Shown one piece after another: positions 1 through 5,866 of a stretch of 5,913 nt of DNA (position 1 is its first letter; each line of letters starts with the position of its first letter). The translations under genes and the position numbers were made by a program. Source of the DNA: Dehalococcoidia bacterium (GTDB lineage Bacteria; Chloroflexota; Dehalococcoidia; Dehalococcoidales; RBG-16-60-22); contig JABMRL010000146.1 in assembly GCA_013202615.1 (NCBI GenBank), positions 1 through 5,913 of the forward strand, given 5' to 3'. The notes under the pieces were generated by a model. That model did not search any database, was not told the origin of the DNA, and saw nothing but the letters and a program-made list of their open reading frames with translations.

Positions 1-204
1 CCTTTTGAGGGGCAAACGGAAATTGATAAGAGCCTCTGGTATGCGCTGAGCCAGGGTATTACCACCGCCGCCCTGCCGGCCGACCTGCGACTCTGGCCCC
101 TGGTAATCGACGCCGCCGAAAGGGCCAGCGCCCTTGATTTAGAGACGCAGGAACAATTTATAGTCGAAGTTAAGGATTACAAGCCTATATTTCCGAATGA
201 ATAA
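1..204 (+). CDS. C-terminal part of a probable aldo/keto reductase (5' end outside window)
   Basis: An open frame runs from the window edge to a TAA at 202-204, giving 67 residues with no start. The fragment reads like the last helices of an aldo/keto reductase. It has an 'LWYALSQGITTAALP' stretch, which resembles the 'alrw.Ls.pvt.aipg' strand-helix near the end of these TIM-barrel enzymes. A helical segment with 'LVIDAAERA' follows, and the tail ends in 'KPIFP'. Family members normally reduce aldehydes or ketones with NADPH in the cytoplasm, but the catalytic Asp-Tyr-Lys-His residues lie upstream of the window, so activity cannot be judged. Its stop is 27 bases before the next start on the same strand, so it probably shares a transcript with the URO-D-like gene. 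The family call rests on a short, poorly conserved region and is moderate; the reading frame itself is convincing. Confidence 0.55.
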   Translation, partial: PFEGQTEIDKSLWYALSQGITTAALPADLRLWPLVIDAAERASALDLETQEQFIVEVKDYKPIFPNE

Positions 205-231
205 CCAGACAAAATCGCGGGAGGGGCTATT

Positions 232-1437
232 ATGAATTCACGGGAAAGAGTATACGCCGCGGCTAACCACAGGGAACCCGATAGAGTACCCATATGCTTT
301 GGCGGCGGGTCGGGCACTTTCATCACCGAGTGTCCACCAGACGGAAAGGTTTGCTCACAACTTTACGAGTATATGGGATTAACGGACGCTGAGCCGATTC
401 AAATATCTGATGTATTCACTCAACCTACCAATATCGACCAGCGAGTGGTGCAAAGACTGCACTCCGATATGAACACGGTCGCGTGTAATGCCCCGCGAGC
501 CGTCATTGAACCTGATGGTTCAAAAACCTGGCCGTGGTTCTGCGGCATGAGGATAAGGAAAATTGGCCTGTACGATGAGCCATTCGACTTCCCCATGCGG
601 CATATGACCACCAAGCAGGACATCGACAATTACCCCTGGCCTGACCCTTCGGTCGACATCATGGACGGGGTGGTGGAAAGGGCAAAATATCTGCATGAAG
701 AAACGGACTATTTCGTGGTGGGCAGGTGTATTTCCACGATGTTGCCTTTTCTCGGCTATGCTTTATTAAGCGGCATGGATAAATGGCTTATGGATATGAA
801 ACTGGACCCGGAATTCTACCACCAGCTATCGAGGAAACTTCTTGAAATCGGCACCGCCGTCCATGAGCAATTATTTAGCGGCATCGGCCAGTACCTGGAT
901 GGGGTGAATATCCATGACGACCTCGGCACTCAGACCGGGCTTTTCATGTCCCCTGATGACTACGTAAAGTTCGTCAAGCCATATACCGCAGAAATCATCA
1001 GGAATATCAGGAAACACCTGCGGCCGGAAGCGAAGATTATCTTACACAGTTGCGGTTCGGTATATGATGCCATACCGGACCTGATAGAGATCGGGGTGGA
1101 CGTTCTCAACCCGATACAGCCACTGGCCAGGAATATGGAGCCCTGGCGCTTGAAGAAGGAGTTTGGTGACGAAATCGCCTTCCTCGGTGGTCTTGATATA
1201 CAAAAACTGCTACCGCGGGGGACAGTAGAGCAGGTAAGAGAAGGGGCTAAGAAGCTCATACAGGAGTATGCTCGCGGCGGAGGTTTCATCTTTGCCACAT
1301 CGCATAACATTGAGCCGGATACACCTCCGGAGAATATCGTGGCCGCCTTCGACGCCGCTTATGAATATGGCCGGTACCCTATTTCAGGGCAGAGCGGCGA
1401 TAACTATGTTGATTTTATCAAGAAGCTGAACCTGTAG
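232..1437 (+). CDS. Uroporphyrinogen-decarboxylase-superfamily protein (MtaA/CmuA-like, not HemE)
   Basis: A 401-residue cytoplasmic TIM-barrel protein. The N-terminus 'NSRERVYAAANHREPDRVP' (2-20) is typical of URO-D-like methyltransferases, and the Arg-rich substrate loop of true HemE is absent. Further landmarks are 'DDLGTQTG' (229-236), 'SPDDYVKFVKPY' (240-251), 'HSCGSV' (272-277), 'GVDVLNPIQP' (288-297), 'FLGGLDIQKLLPRGT' (317-331) and 'TSHNIEPDTPPENI' (356-369). In MtaA/MtbA/CmuA-type enzymes an H-x-C...C triad binds Zn and activates a thiol for methyl transfer. Here H272 and C274 are kept, but the position of the last Cys appears to be His358. Length is normal for the family. The start is chosen by GGGAGGGG at 219-226, five bases before the ATG. 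The substrate is unknown; methyl transfer to or from a corrinoid or thiol is possible, but no corrinoid protein is in view. The MFS gene follows after 43 bases. Confidence 0.85.
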   Translation: MNSRERVYAAANHREPDRVPICFGGGSGTFITECPPDGKVCSQLYEYMGLTDAEPIQISDVFTQPTNIDQRVVQRLHSDMNTVACNAPRAVIEPDGSKTWPWFCGMRIRKIGLYDEPFDFPMRHMTTKQDIDNYPWPDPSVDIMDGVVERAKYLHEETDYFVVGRCISTMLPFLGYALLSGMDKWLMDMKLDPEFYHQLSRKLLEIGTAVHEQLFSGIGQYLDGVNIHDDLGTQTGLFMSPDDYVKFVKPYTAEIIRNIRKHLRPEAKIILHSCGSVYDAIPDLIEIGVDVLNPIQPLARNMEPWRLKKEFGDEIAFLGGLDIQKLLPRGTVEQVREGAKKLIQEYARGGGFIFATSHNIEPDTPPENIVAAFDAAYEYGRYPISGQSGDNYVDFIKKLNL

Positions 1438-1480
1438 GACGGGGTCAGGCCTTAAGATTCTACGGAGATAATTTAAAATA

Positions 1481-2761
1481 ATGCCATCTCACCGGAATCC
1501 GTTTAAGATATTTTACGGCTGGTGGATCGTTGTCGCGTCTTTCCTTATTGCCCTGTACCTGGGAGGAGCGGTATTCTACGGGTTCACGGCCTTTTTTGAG
1601 CCCATAGTAGACGAGATGGGCTGGAGCTACACGCAGCTCTCACTTGCCGCCTCTCTGCGCGGTCTGGAGATGGGGCTTCTTTCTCCAATCGTCGGTACAC
1701 TCGCCGACCGCTGGGGGCCCAGGAAGCTCATATTCGGCGGGGTGCTGGTCACGGTAGCGAGCCTGCTTCTCCTGAGTTCCACTACCTCTCTAATCATGTT
1801 CTATGTGTCCTTCGCCCTGCTCGCAGTAGGTGTCAGCGCCTGCACCGTCACCGTGCTGTTAACCGCCGTCGCCAACTGGTTTCGGAGGAAAATGGGGATA
1901 GCGAGCGGCATAGCCATCTGTGGCTTTGGCTTCAGCGGCCTGCTGATTCCGGTAATAGTCAGGCTCATTGAAGTATATGATTGGCGCACAGCGCTGAATA
2001 TCCTTGCTCTGGGCATGATAGTTCTGGTTTTACCGCTGTCATTCGTCTTTCGGCACCGGCCTGAACAATACGGTTATCTTCCAGATGGTCAGAAACAGGA
2101 CACAAAAGAACACTTTGCCGATGCGAGCCCGCCGCAAAGTCTCGATGTTGAATTAAGAGTAAAGCAGGCACTCAAGAATGGAACATTCTGGCGTATAGTA
2201 CTGGCACGTATGTATCATATGATGGCGATGATGGCTATCATCACCCACGTGATGCCTTATCTCAGCAGTATCAGCATTAGCCGGGCGACATCCAGCCTGG
2301 TGGCTACCGCCATCCCGTTGATGAGCATCATCGGTCGCCTTAGTTTTGGCTGGTTCGGGGACAAGTTCAATAAAAGGTCGGTGGCGGCAACGAGCTTCGT
2401 TATGATGAGTTGCGGGTTATTCTGTTTCGCATATGCTTCGAACACGGGGCTCTGGTTACTCGTGCCATTCCTGGTTCTGCTGGGCATAGGTTATGGCGGT
2501 ACCAACGCCATCCTGCCCGCACTGGGGAGAGAATACTTTGGCAGAACAAATTTCGGAAGCATCTACGGCCTGATGGAAGGCATTGGCACCATAGGCGCCG
2601 TAATAGGCCCAACTCTGGCCGGATTGGCTTATGATAACCTGGGCAGCTACCAGATAGTATGGTTTTTACTGGCCGGACTCGCCGTTGTTGCCATAGCCTC
2701 GGTCCTCACCATTACCCCGGGCAGGAACGTGATGAAACCAGACGCGTCTGCGGGGGCATAA
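1481..2761 (+). CDS. MFS transporter, OFA/monocarboxylate-carrier-like
   Basis: A 426-residue inner-membrane protein with about 12 hydrophobic helices in two bundles of six, split by a polar loop at about residues 191-235. The N-terminal 'FYGWWIVVASF' (11-21) and 'GFTAFFEPIVDEMGWS' (34-49) are characteristic of the oxalate/formate antiporter and monocarboxylate-carrier branch. MFS motif A is seen as 'GTLADRWGPRKL' (72-83) and repeats in the second half as 'GRLSFGWFGDKFNKRS' (285-300). 'HRPEQYGYLPDG' (192-203) and 'EYFGRTNFGSIYGL' (351-364) also fit this branch. Length is complete. The only Shine-Dalgarno-like sequence is GGAG at 1464-1467, 13 bases from the ATG, so initiation may be weak or coupled to the upstream gene, whose stop is 43 bases before it. 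It probably moves a small organic acid by proton symport or exchange; the substrate cannot be read from sequence. Confidence 0.87.
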   Translation: MPSHRNPFKIFYGWWIVVASFLIALYLGGAVFYGFTAFFEPIVDEMGWSYTQLSLAASLRGLEMGLLSPIVGTLADRWGPRKLIFGGVLVTVASLLLLSSTTSLIMFYVSFALLAVGVSACTVTVLLTAVANWFRRKMGIASGIAICGFGFSGLLIPVIVRLIEVYDWRTALNILALGMIVLVLPLSFVFRHRPEQYGYLPDGQKQDTKEHFADASPPQSLDVELRVKQALKNGTFWRIVLARMYHMMAMMAIITHVMPYLSSISISRATSSLVATAIPLMSIIGRLSFGWFGDKFNKRSVAATSFVMMSCGLFCFAYASNTGLWLLVPFLVLLGIGYGGTNAILPALGREYFGRTNFGSIYGLMEGIGTIGAVIGPTLAGLAYDNLGSYQIVWFLLAGLAVVAIASVLTITPGRNVMKPDASAGA

Positions 2762-2778
2762 AGCCGCCGCTCCCGCAG
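2748..2778 (+). terminator. GC-rich hairpin spanning the MFS stop, possible weak terminator
   Basis: The arms CTGCGGGGG (2748-2756) and CTCCCGCAG (2770-2778) pair over 9 bp with one G.T wobble and a 13-base loop containing the MFS stop codon. No T-run follows directly; the first is TCTTTT at about 2792-2797. It is therefore at best an imperfect intrinsic terminator, or a structure that stabilises the mRNA 3' end. Confidence 0.35.
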
Positions 2779-2843
2779 CTACAGGCATTGTCTTTTCCAT
2801 AGCCTTTTGTCACCTCTAGAAATAGACTGCCGTGCCAGTCGAG

Positions 2844-2869
2844 CCAGTATTATAATAAATTATAGCTGG
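2844..2869. repeat. AT-rich imperfect inverted repeat
   Basis: TATAAT (2851-2856) and ATTATA (2859-2864) are a perfect inverted repeat around a two-base centre. They are flanked by CCAG (2844-2847) and CTGG (2866-2869), with a small asymmetric internal loop. The element lies upstream of the candidate promoter at 2889. It could be an operator, a leftover terminator stem, or simply AT-rich sequence containing TATAAT-like boxes. Confidence 0.35.
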
Positions 2870-2888
2870 TAATATAATCCCCAAATTA

Positions 2889-2917
2889 TTGACAAAGGCC
2901 ATTCAGAAACCTAGACT
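2889..2917 (+). promoter_or_regulatory. Candidate sigma70 promoter for the flavoprotein-relic/RidA operon
   Basis: A perfect TTGACA (2889-2894) is followed after 17 bases by TAGACT (2912-2917), which matches four of six -10 consensus bases. It points toward the flavoprotein relic and the RidA-like gene and follows a probable end of the MFS transcript. TTGACA is also mirrored by TGTCAA at 2934-2939. The spacing is ideal, but this is a pattern match only. Confidence 0.4.
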
Positions 2918-2983
2918 TGCAGTTATAAAAACATGTCAACCTTACTCCAGCCTCTATTAATTTGAAAAAGGTCCTGAATATAA

Positions 2984-3126
2984 GTGCAGCGCAGACAGGA
3001 TTACGAACTTCAATGTGACGTACTCGTCGTAGGTACCGGTTACGCCGGACTGGCACCGGCTATCTTCTGGCCCTCGCCTCAGGTCGGATAGCAGGGCAAA
3101 ATGCAGCTGAAGTCACAACACAATAG
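2984..3126 (+). pseudogene. Relic of an FAD-dependent oxidoreductase (fumarate reductase/SDH flavoprotein type), internally deleted
   Basis: Two frames hold the opposite ends of one protein. The frame from 2984 (GTG) reads 'CDVLVVGTGYAGLA.AI' at about 3014-3064, the beta-alpha FAD/ADP-binding fingerprint at the N-terminus of fumarate-reductase, 3-ketosteroid-dehydrogenase and related flavoproteins; it stops at TAG 3089-3091. The +2 frame from 3052 reads 'GTGYLLALASGRIAGQNAAEV', the family's C-terminal FAD-contacting helix, and ends at a natural-looking TAG, 3124-3126. The middle, normally well over 400 residues, is missing. The junction lies within 3052-3064, where the bases fit both 'GLAAAI' and 'GTGYL', so the deletion probably went through a short shared sequence. 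The join is out of frame, so no functional product is expected. AAAGG at 2967-2971 is a weak possible ribosome site. The relic ends 71 bases before the RidA-like gene, suggesting it was once the first gene of that operon. Confidence 0.75.
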
Positions 3127-3197
3127 GTAATTTTAAATACCCTAAATTGTCTGATTCACTCTTGGCGGGAAGCCAGTAAAAGGAGGGCGATTAGAAA

Positions 3198-3620
3198 ATG
3201 GTGAAGAGAGAACAAATAAGTTGGGAAATATTCCCGGAAGAACACCAAGACGACTTAATGCAGAGACACCTTTATTATGTTCCAGGGGTAATCGTCAGCA
3301 ACGTAACAAAACAAATCTATGTCTCGGGACAAAATGGCCTCAGAAAAGATTCTCAGGGACGGGTATTAAATGAAGGAGACCTTGAGGACCAAACGAGAGT
3401 GGCTCTGGAGAAAATCAAAACCATACTGGCGAACGCCGGCGCCACATTGAATGACGTTGTTCAGGTTACCGTTTTTCTCCGTGATGCCAGTGACCGTGAT
3501 AAACATGCTGAAATCCGTGCCAAATACTTTAAAGAAAAACAGCCGGCAAGCACTCTTGTCGGCACCGATTTTATTTTTAAAGAAATGCTGGTAGAGATTA
3601 ATGCCATAGCCGCTATTTGA
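3198..3620 (+). CDS. RidA/YjgF/UK114-family protein lacking the canonical Arg
   Basis: A 140-residue cytoplasmic protein, slightly longer than classical RidA (about 128) because of an extended N-terminus. Family landmarks are 'IYVSGQNGLRKDSQG' (40-54), 'DQTRVALEKIKTILANAGATL' split over 64-84, 'DVVQVTVFLRD' (86-96) and 'VEINAIAAI' (132-140). Members form trimers with inter-subunit pockets. Classical RidA hydrolyses reactive 2-aminoacrylate-type enamines to keto acids, using an Arg in 'PARS' to hold the carboxylate. Here the segment reads 'PASTLVG' (116-122), with Ser118 at that Arg position; E133 is kept. This resembles the Rid subfamilies not expected to deaminate imines, so the call is a Rid-family protein of unknown substrate. 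The start is fixed by AGGAGGG at 3181-3187. It probably opens the operon with the KduD-like gene, 53 bases downstream. Its first codons look more A-rich than its neighbours. Confidence 0.88.
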   Translation: MVKREQISWEIFPEEHQDDLMQRHLYYVPGVIVSNVTKQIYVSGQNGLRKDSQGRVLNEGDLEDQTRVALEKIKTILANAGATLNDVVQVTVFLRDASDRDKHAEIRAKYFKEKQPASTLVGTDFIFKEMLVEINAIAAI

Positions 3621-3673
3621 GTCTACTGTCAGACCTGGCGACTGAAGTTTAATAAAAAAGGAGGGGAGCCGGA

Positions 3674-4444
3674 ATGGGCATTCTGGATAAATTTAACCTG
3701 GACGGGAAGGTGGCGCTGGTCTCTGGCTGTAAGCACGGCCTCGGCAGAGCGATGGCATTGGCGTTAGCCGAAGCCGGTGCCGATATCATCGGCGTCAGCG
3801 TAACCCTTGAAGAGTCAGGGAGCGAAATAGAAAAGGAGATAGTGGCTCTAAAGAGAAAATTTAAAAGCTATCGGTGCGACTTTTCAGACCGCAAGGCCCT
3901 GTATGACTTCATCGCACGGGTAAAGGCTGAAAACGCTGTCATCGACATCCTGGTAAATAACGCCGGCACCATCATGCGCAAACCGGCAGTCGAACACCCT
4001 GATGACTACTGGGACAAGACAATGGAGGTTAACCTGAATGCCCAATTTATCCTGACCCGTGAGATAGGCAAAGACATGGTGGCTAGGAAGTCTGGCAAAG
4101 TAATCTTCGTGGCATCGATGTTGACTTTCCAGGGGGGAATCACGGTCCCCAGCTATGCTGCCAGCAAAGGGGGCATTGGTCAGCTTACCAAGGCGCTGGC
4201 CAATGAGTGGGCGGTACATGGTGTTAACGTAAACGCCATTGCTCCGGGCTACATGGCAACAAGGTTGGGAGAAGGACTTCGCAATGACCCTGTGCGCAGC
4301 AAGGCAATTCTTGACCGAATCCCGGCCGGTCACTGGGGAGAGCCGGAAGACCTGGGAGGGGTGGTCGTCTTTTTAGCTTCGGCTGCCAGCGATTACCTGC
4401 ACGGTTCAATTGTGAATGTGGACGGCGGTTGGCTCTCCCGATAG
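3674..4444 (+). CDS. kduD: KduD-like short-chain dehydrogenase (2-dehydro-3-deoxy-D-gluconate 5-dehydrogenase family)
   Basis: A 256-residue classical SDR of normal length. The Rossmann glycine motif is 'SGCKHGLG' (17-24), the structural motif is 'NNAG' (95-98), and the catalytic tetrad is N120, S148, Y161 and K165. Features closer to KduD than to generic SDRs are 'ASMLTFQGGITVPSYAASKGG' across 147-167, 'NVNAIAPGYMAT' (185-196), 'ILDRIPAGHWGEPEDL' (212-227), 'LASAASDYLHG' (234-244) and 'VDGGWLSR' (249-256). KduD interconverts 2,5-diketo-3-deoxygluconate and 2-keto-3-deoxygluconate with NAD(H) late in pectin and uronate breakdown; close relatives act on 2-deoxygluconate or steroids, so the substrate is inferred. 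The start is set by AGGAGGGG at 3659-3666, seven bases before the ATG. The next gene encodes a KdgF-like cupin, which supports a uronate role; KduI and KDG kinase/aldolase are not in the window. Confidence 0.85.
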   Translation: MGILDKFNLDGKVALVSGCKHGLGRAMALALAEAGADIIGVSVTLEESGSEIEKEIVALKRKFKSYRCDFSDRKALYDFIARVKAENAVIDILVNNAGTIMRKPAVEHPDDYWDKTMEVNLNAQFILTREIGKDMVARKSGKVIFVASMLTFQGGITVPSYAASKGGIGQLTKALANEWAVHGVNVNAIAPGYMATRLGEGLRNDPVRSKAILDRIPAGHWGEPEDLGGVVVFLASAASDYLHGSIVNVDGGWLSR

Positions 4445-4491
4445 CCTGTCCAAAAAACCGGCCAAATAAATTAATAAAGTGTTTAATGCAC

Positions 4492-4499
4492 AAAGGAGG
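4492..4499 (+). promoter_or_regulatory. Shine-Dalgarno deciding the cupin start
   Basis: AAAGGAGG lies six bases before the ATG at 4506. A GTG in the same frame at 4479 would put this site inside the coding region and has no ribosome site of its own, so the ATG is preferred. Confidence 0.8.
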
Positions 4500-4505
4500 C
4501 AACCT

Positions 4506-4829
4506 ATGTTCTATGAATATCCGAAAGATTTTAAGGCCGTAGAGCCGGCACCGGGATTCTCGGTACGCGCCGTTTCCGGGCAGAACCTGATGGTATGCGA
4601 GGTCATTTTGCAACCCCGGTCGGAATCTCCTTTACACAGCCATCCCTACGAGGAGATGGCAATCATCATCGAGGGAGCATTTGAGATGACCATGGGGGAT
4701 GAGAAAAAATTGCTTGAAAGGGGCGATGTTTTTCTGGCTCCTCCCGGCATCGTTCATGGAGGCATCACCCATGATGAGAAAACTATAATGATAAGCACCT
4801 TCAGTCCACCGAGAGAAGATTACAGATAA
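4506..4829 (+). CDS. Small single-domain cupin, KdgF-like
   Basis: A 107-residue cytoplasmic beta-barrel protein. Cupin motif 1 is 'HSHPYEEM' (44-51), with H44, H46 and E49/E50 as likely metal ligands, followed by 'IIIEGAFEMTMG' (53-64). Motif 2 is 'GDVFLAPPGIVHG' (73-85), with H84 as a ligand. The end 'STFSPPREDYR' (97-107) closely follows the KdgF tail, where D-x-F-x-x-x-R contributes to the active site: F99 and R103 are present, but the Asp position is Ser97. KdgF converts 4,5-unsaturated uronates to their linear ketone forms in pectin and alginate breakdown, and the KduD-like neighbour upstream fits that pathway. A generic metal-binding isomerase or a different enol substrate remains possible. 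The ATG is chosen over an in-frame GTG at 4479 because of AAAGGAGG. The gene lies 61 bases after the KduD-like stop and 27 before the next start. Confidence 0.83.
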   Translation: MFYEYPKDFKAVEPAPGFSVRAVSGQNLMVCEVILQPRSESPLHSHPYEEMAIIIEGAFEMTMGDEKKLLERGDVFLAPPGIVHGGITHDEKTIMISTFSPPREDYR

Positions 4830-4856
4830 CGCATTAAAAGAGGGCGAGAACCATCT

Positions 4857-5813
4857 ATGGAGAGAATTTTGGTAACCGGGGCCTGCGGACAGGTCGGTTC
4901 CGAGCTCGTGCCGGCGCTGCGGGCCAGATATGGCGCGGATACGGTAATAGCTACGGGGCACAAGACTGAGCCCAGCCAGGAATTGCTTGACGGCGGGGAA
5001 TTTTGCTTTATCGACTGCACGGACATTGACCGCGTTGCCGACGTGGTGAGGAAATACAACGTTGGCGCTATCTACAACCTGACCACGATTCTATCCGCAA
5101 AGGCCGAAGCAAATCCACAGCTTGCCTGGACAGTGAATGTCAATAGCCTGCGCAATATTCTGGAGGTAGCACGCGAATACGAATGTGCCGTTTTTACTCC
5201 CAGCACCATAGGCGCGTTCGGCCTGGATACACCTCTGGATAATACACCGCAAATTACCATCCAGCGCCCCGGGACAATGTACGGAATCACCAAAGTCGCT
5301 GGCGAATTACTCTGTGACTATTACTACCAGAAGTACGGCGTTGATACCCGCGGCGTCCGCTGGCCGGGCCTCATTTCCTATGTGACTCCTCCCGGCGGAG
5401 GAACGACCGACTATGCCGTGGAGATATTCTATGAGGCAGTCAGGCACGGGAAATATGAGCACTGCTTTATCAAGGCGGGAACCTATCTGGATATGATGTA
5501 TATGCCTGACGCGCTTAAATCAGCGTTCCAGATTATGGAGGCCGAGCCCGGCAGGCTCAAGCACAGGAATGCCTACAACGTTACCGCCATGAGCTTCGCC
5601 CCGGAAGATATCGCCGGGGAAATTAAAAAGCACATTCCGGGTTTTACTATTGATTACCGGGTTGACCCCATCCGCCAGGCAATCGCTGAATCATGGCCTA
5701 ACAAAATGGATGACAGCGCTGCCCGTGCCGACTGGGGCTGGCAGCCACAGTATGACCTGCCAGCGATGACTTTTGATATGCTCAACAAGTTGTCTGCCCG
5801 GCTTAAGCAATAA
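4857..5813 (+). CDS. tdh: L-threonine 3-dehydrogenase, SDR (UDP-galactose-epimerase-like) type
   Basis: A 318-residue extended SDR of full length. It oxidises L-threonine with NAD+ to 2-amino-3-ketobutyrate, which a CoA ligase normally cleaves to glycine and acetyl-CoA. The NAD-binding motif is 'TGACGQVG' (7-14), and the catalytic motif is 'MYGITK' (141-146) with Y142 and K146, preceded by 'PSTIGAFG' (115-122). Signatures that separate this family from sugar epimerases are 'RWPGLISY' (168-175), 'PPGGGTTDYAVEIFYEA' (178-194), 'MMYMPDA' (213-219), 'RLKHRNAYNVTAMSF' (233-247), 'RQAIAESWP' (273-281) and 'DDSAARADWGW' (285-295). AGAGGG at 4839-4844 is a modest ribosome site 12 bases upstream of the ATG. 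It is the last gene of the rightward cluster and faces a minus-strand SDR. No partner ligase (kbl) is in view, and no key residue looks lost. Confidence 0.9.
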   Translation: MERILVTGACGQVGSELVPALRARYGADTVIATGHKTEPSQELLDGGEFCFIDCTDIDRVADVVRKYNVGAIYNLTTILSAKAEANPQLAWTVNVNSLRNILEVAREYECAVFTPSTIGAFGLDTPLDNTPQITIQRPGTMYGITKVAGELLCDYYYQKYGVDTRGVRWPGLISYVTPPGGGTTDYAVEIFYEAVRHGKYEHCFIKAGTYLDMMYMPDALKSAFQIMEAEPGRLKHRNAYNVTAMSFAPEDIAGEIKKHIPGFTIDYRVDPIRQAIAESWPNKMDDSAARADWGWQPQYDLPAMTFDMLNKLSARLKQ

Positions 5814-5842
5814 CCGGGATTCACCCTCGTACTGATGATTGC

Positions 5843-5866
5843 CTGAGTTAGCTCCTTTAACTTCAG
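5843..5866. terminator. Hairpin between convergent genes, possible bidirectional terminator
   Basis: CTGAGTTA (5843-5850) pairs with TAACT-T-CAG (5858-5866) over 8 bp with one bulged T and a 7-base loop. It lies between the tdh stop and the end of the minus-strand SDR and overlaps the latter's stop codon. Neither side has a T-run, so termination is only suggested by location. Confidence 0.3.

Larger units (their letters stand above)
2762..3197. other. 436-base gap without an intact gene
   Basis: This gap separates the MFS gene from the RidA-like gene. From left to right it holds the distal arm of the hairpin at the MFS stop, an AT-rich inverted repeat (2844-2869), a candidate promoter (2889-2917) and a deleted flavoprotein pseudogene (2984-3126). 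A short AT-rich leader ends at the RidA ribosome binding site. The first 80 bases (2762-2841) contain nothing else I can recognise on either strand. A small GACTG/CAGTC inverted repeat at 2825-2840 is too short to weigh. Confidence 0.7.

Noticed and set aside
960..1310. Minus-strand open frame of about 116 codons inside the URO-D-like gene
   Set aside because: It is antisense to strongly conserved family motifs and its translation resembles no protein family I know.
2410..2634. Plus-strand open frame of 74 codons inside the MFS gene
   Set aside because: It is an out-of-frame shadow of transmembrane coding sequence, Arg/His-rich and without a ribosome site.
3162..3175. TGGC/GCCA hairpin just before the RidA ribosome site as a riboswitch or attenuator
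   Set aside because: The stem is only four base pairs and no conserved aptamer-like elements surround it.
3621..3634. GTCT/AGAC inverted repeat after the RidA-like gene as a terminator
   Set aside because: The stem is only four base pairs, and the downstream A-run and AGGAGG belong to the next ribosome site.
4479..4505. GTG start that would extend the cupin by nine residues
   Set aside because: The extension contains the AAAGGAGG ribosome site for the ATG at 4506 and has no ribosome site of its own.
3884..4613. Overlapping open frames on the minus strand opposite the KduD-like and cupin genes
   Set aside because: Their translations show no recognisable motif, they lie antisense to convincing genes, and they are explained by the codon use of the plus-strand genes.
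4857..5813. UDP-glucose/galactose 4-epimerase as the identity of the last full gene
   Set aside because: The fold is shared, but the GGGTTDYAVEIFYEA, KHRNAYN and DDSAARADWGW signatures belong to the threonine dehydrogenase family.
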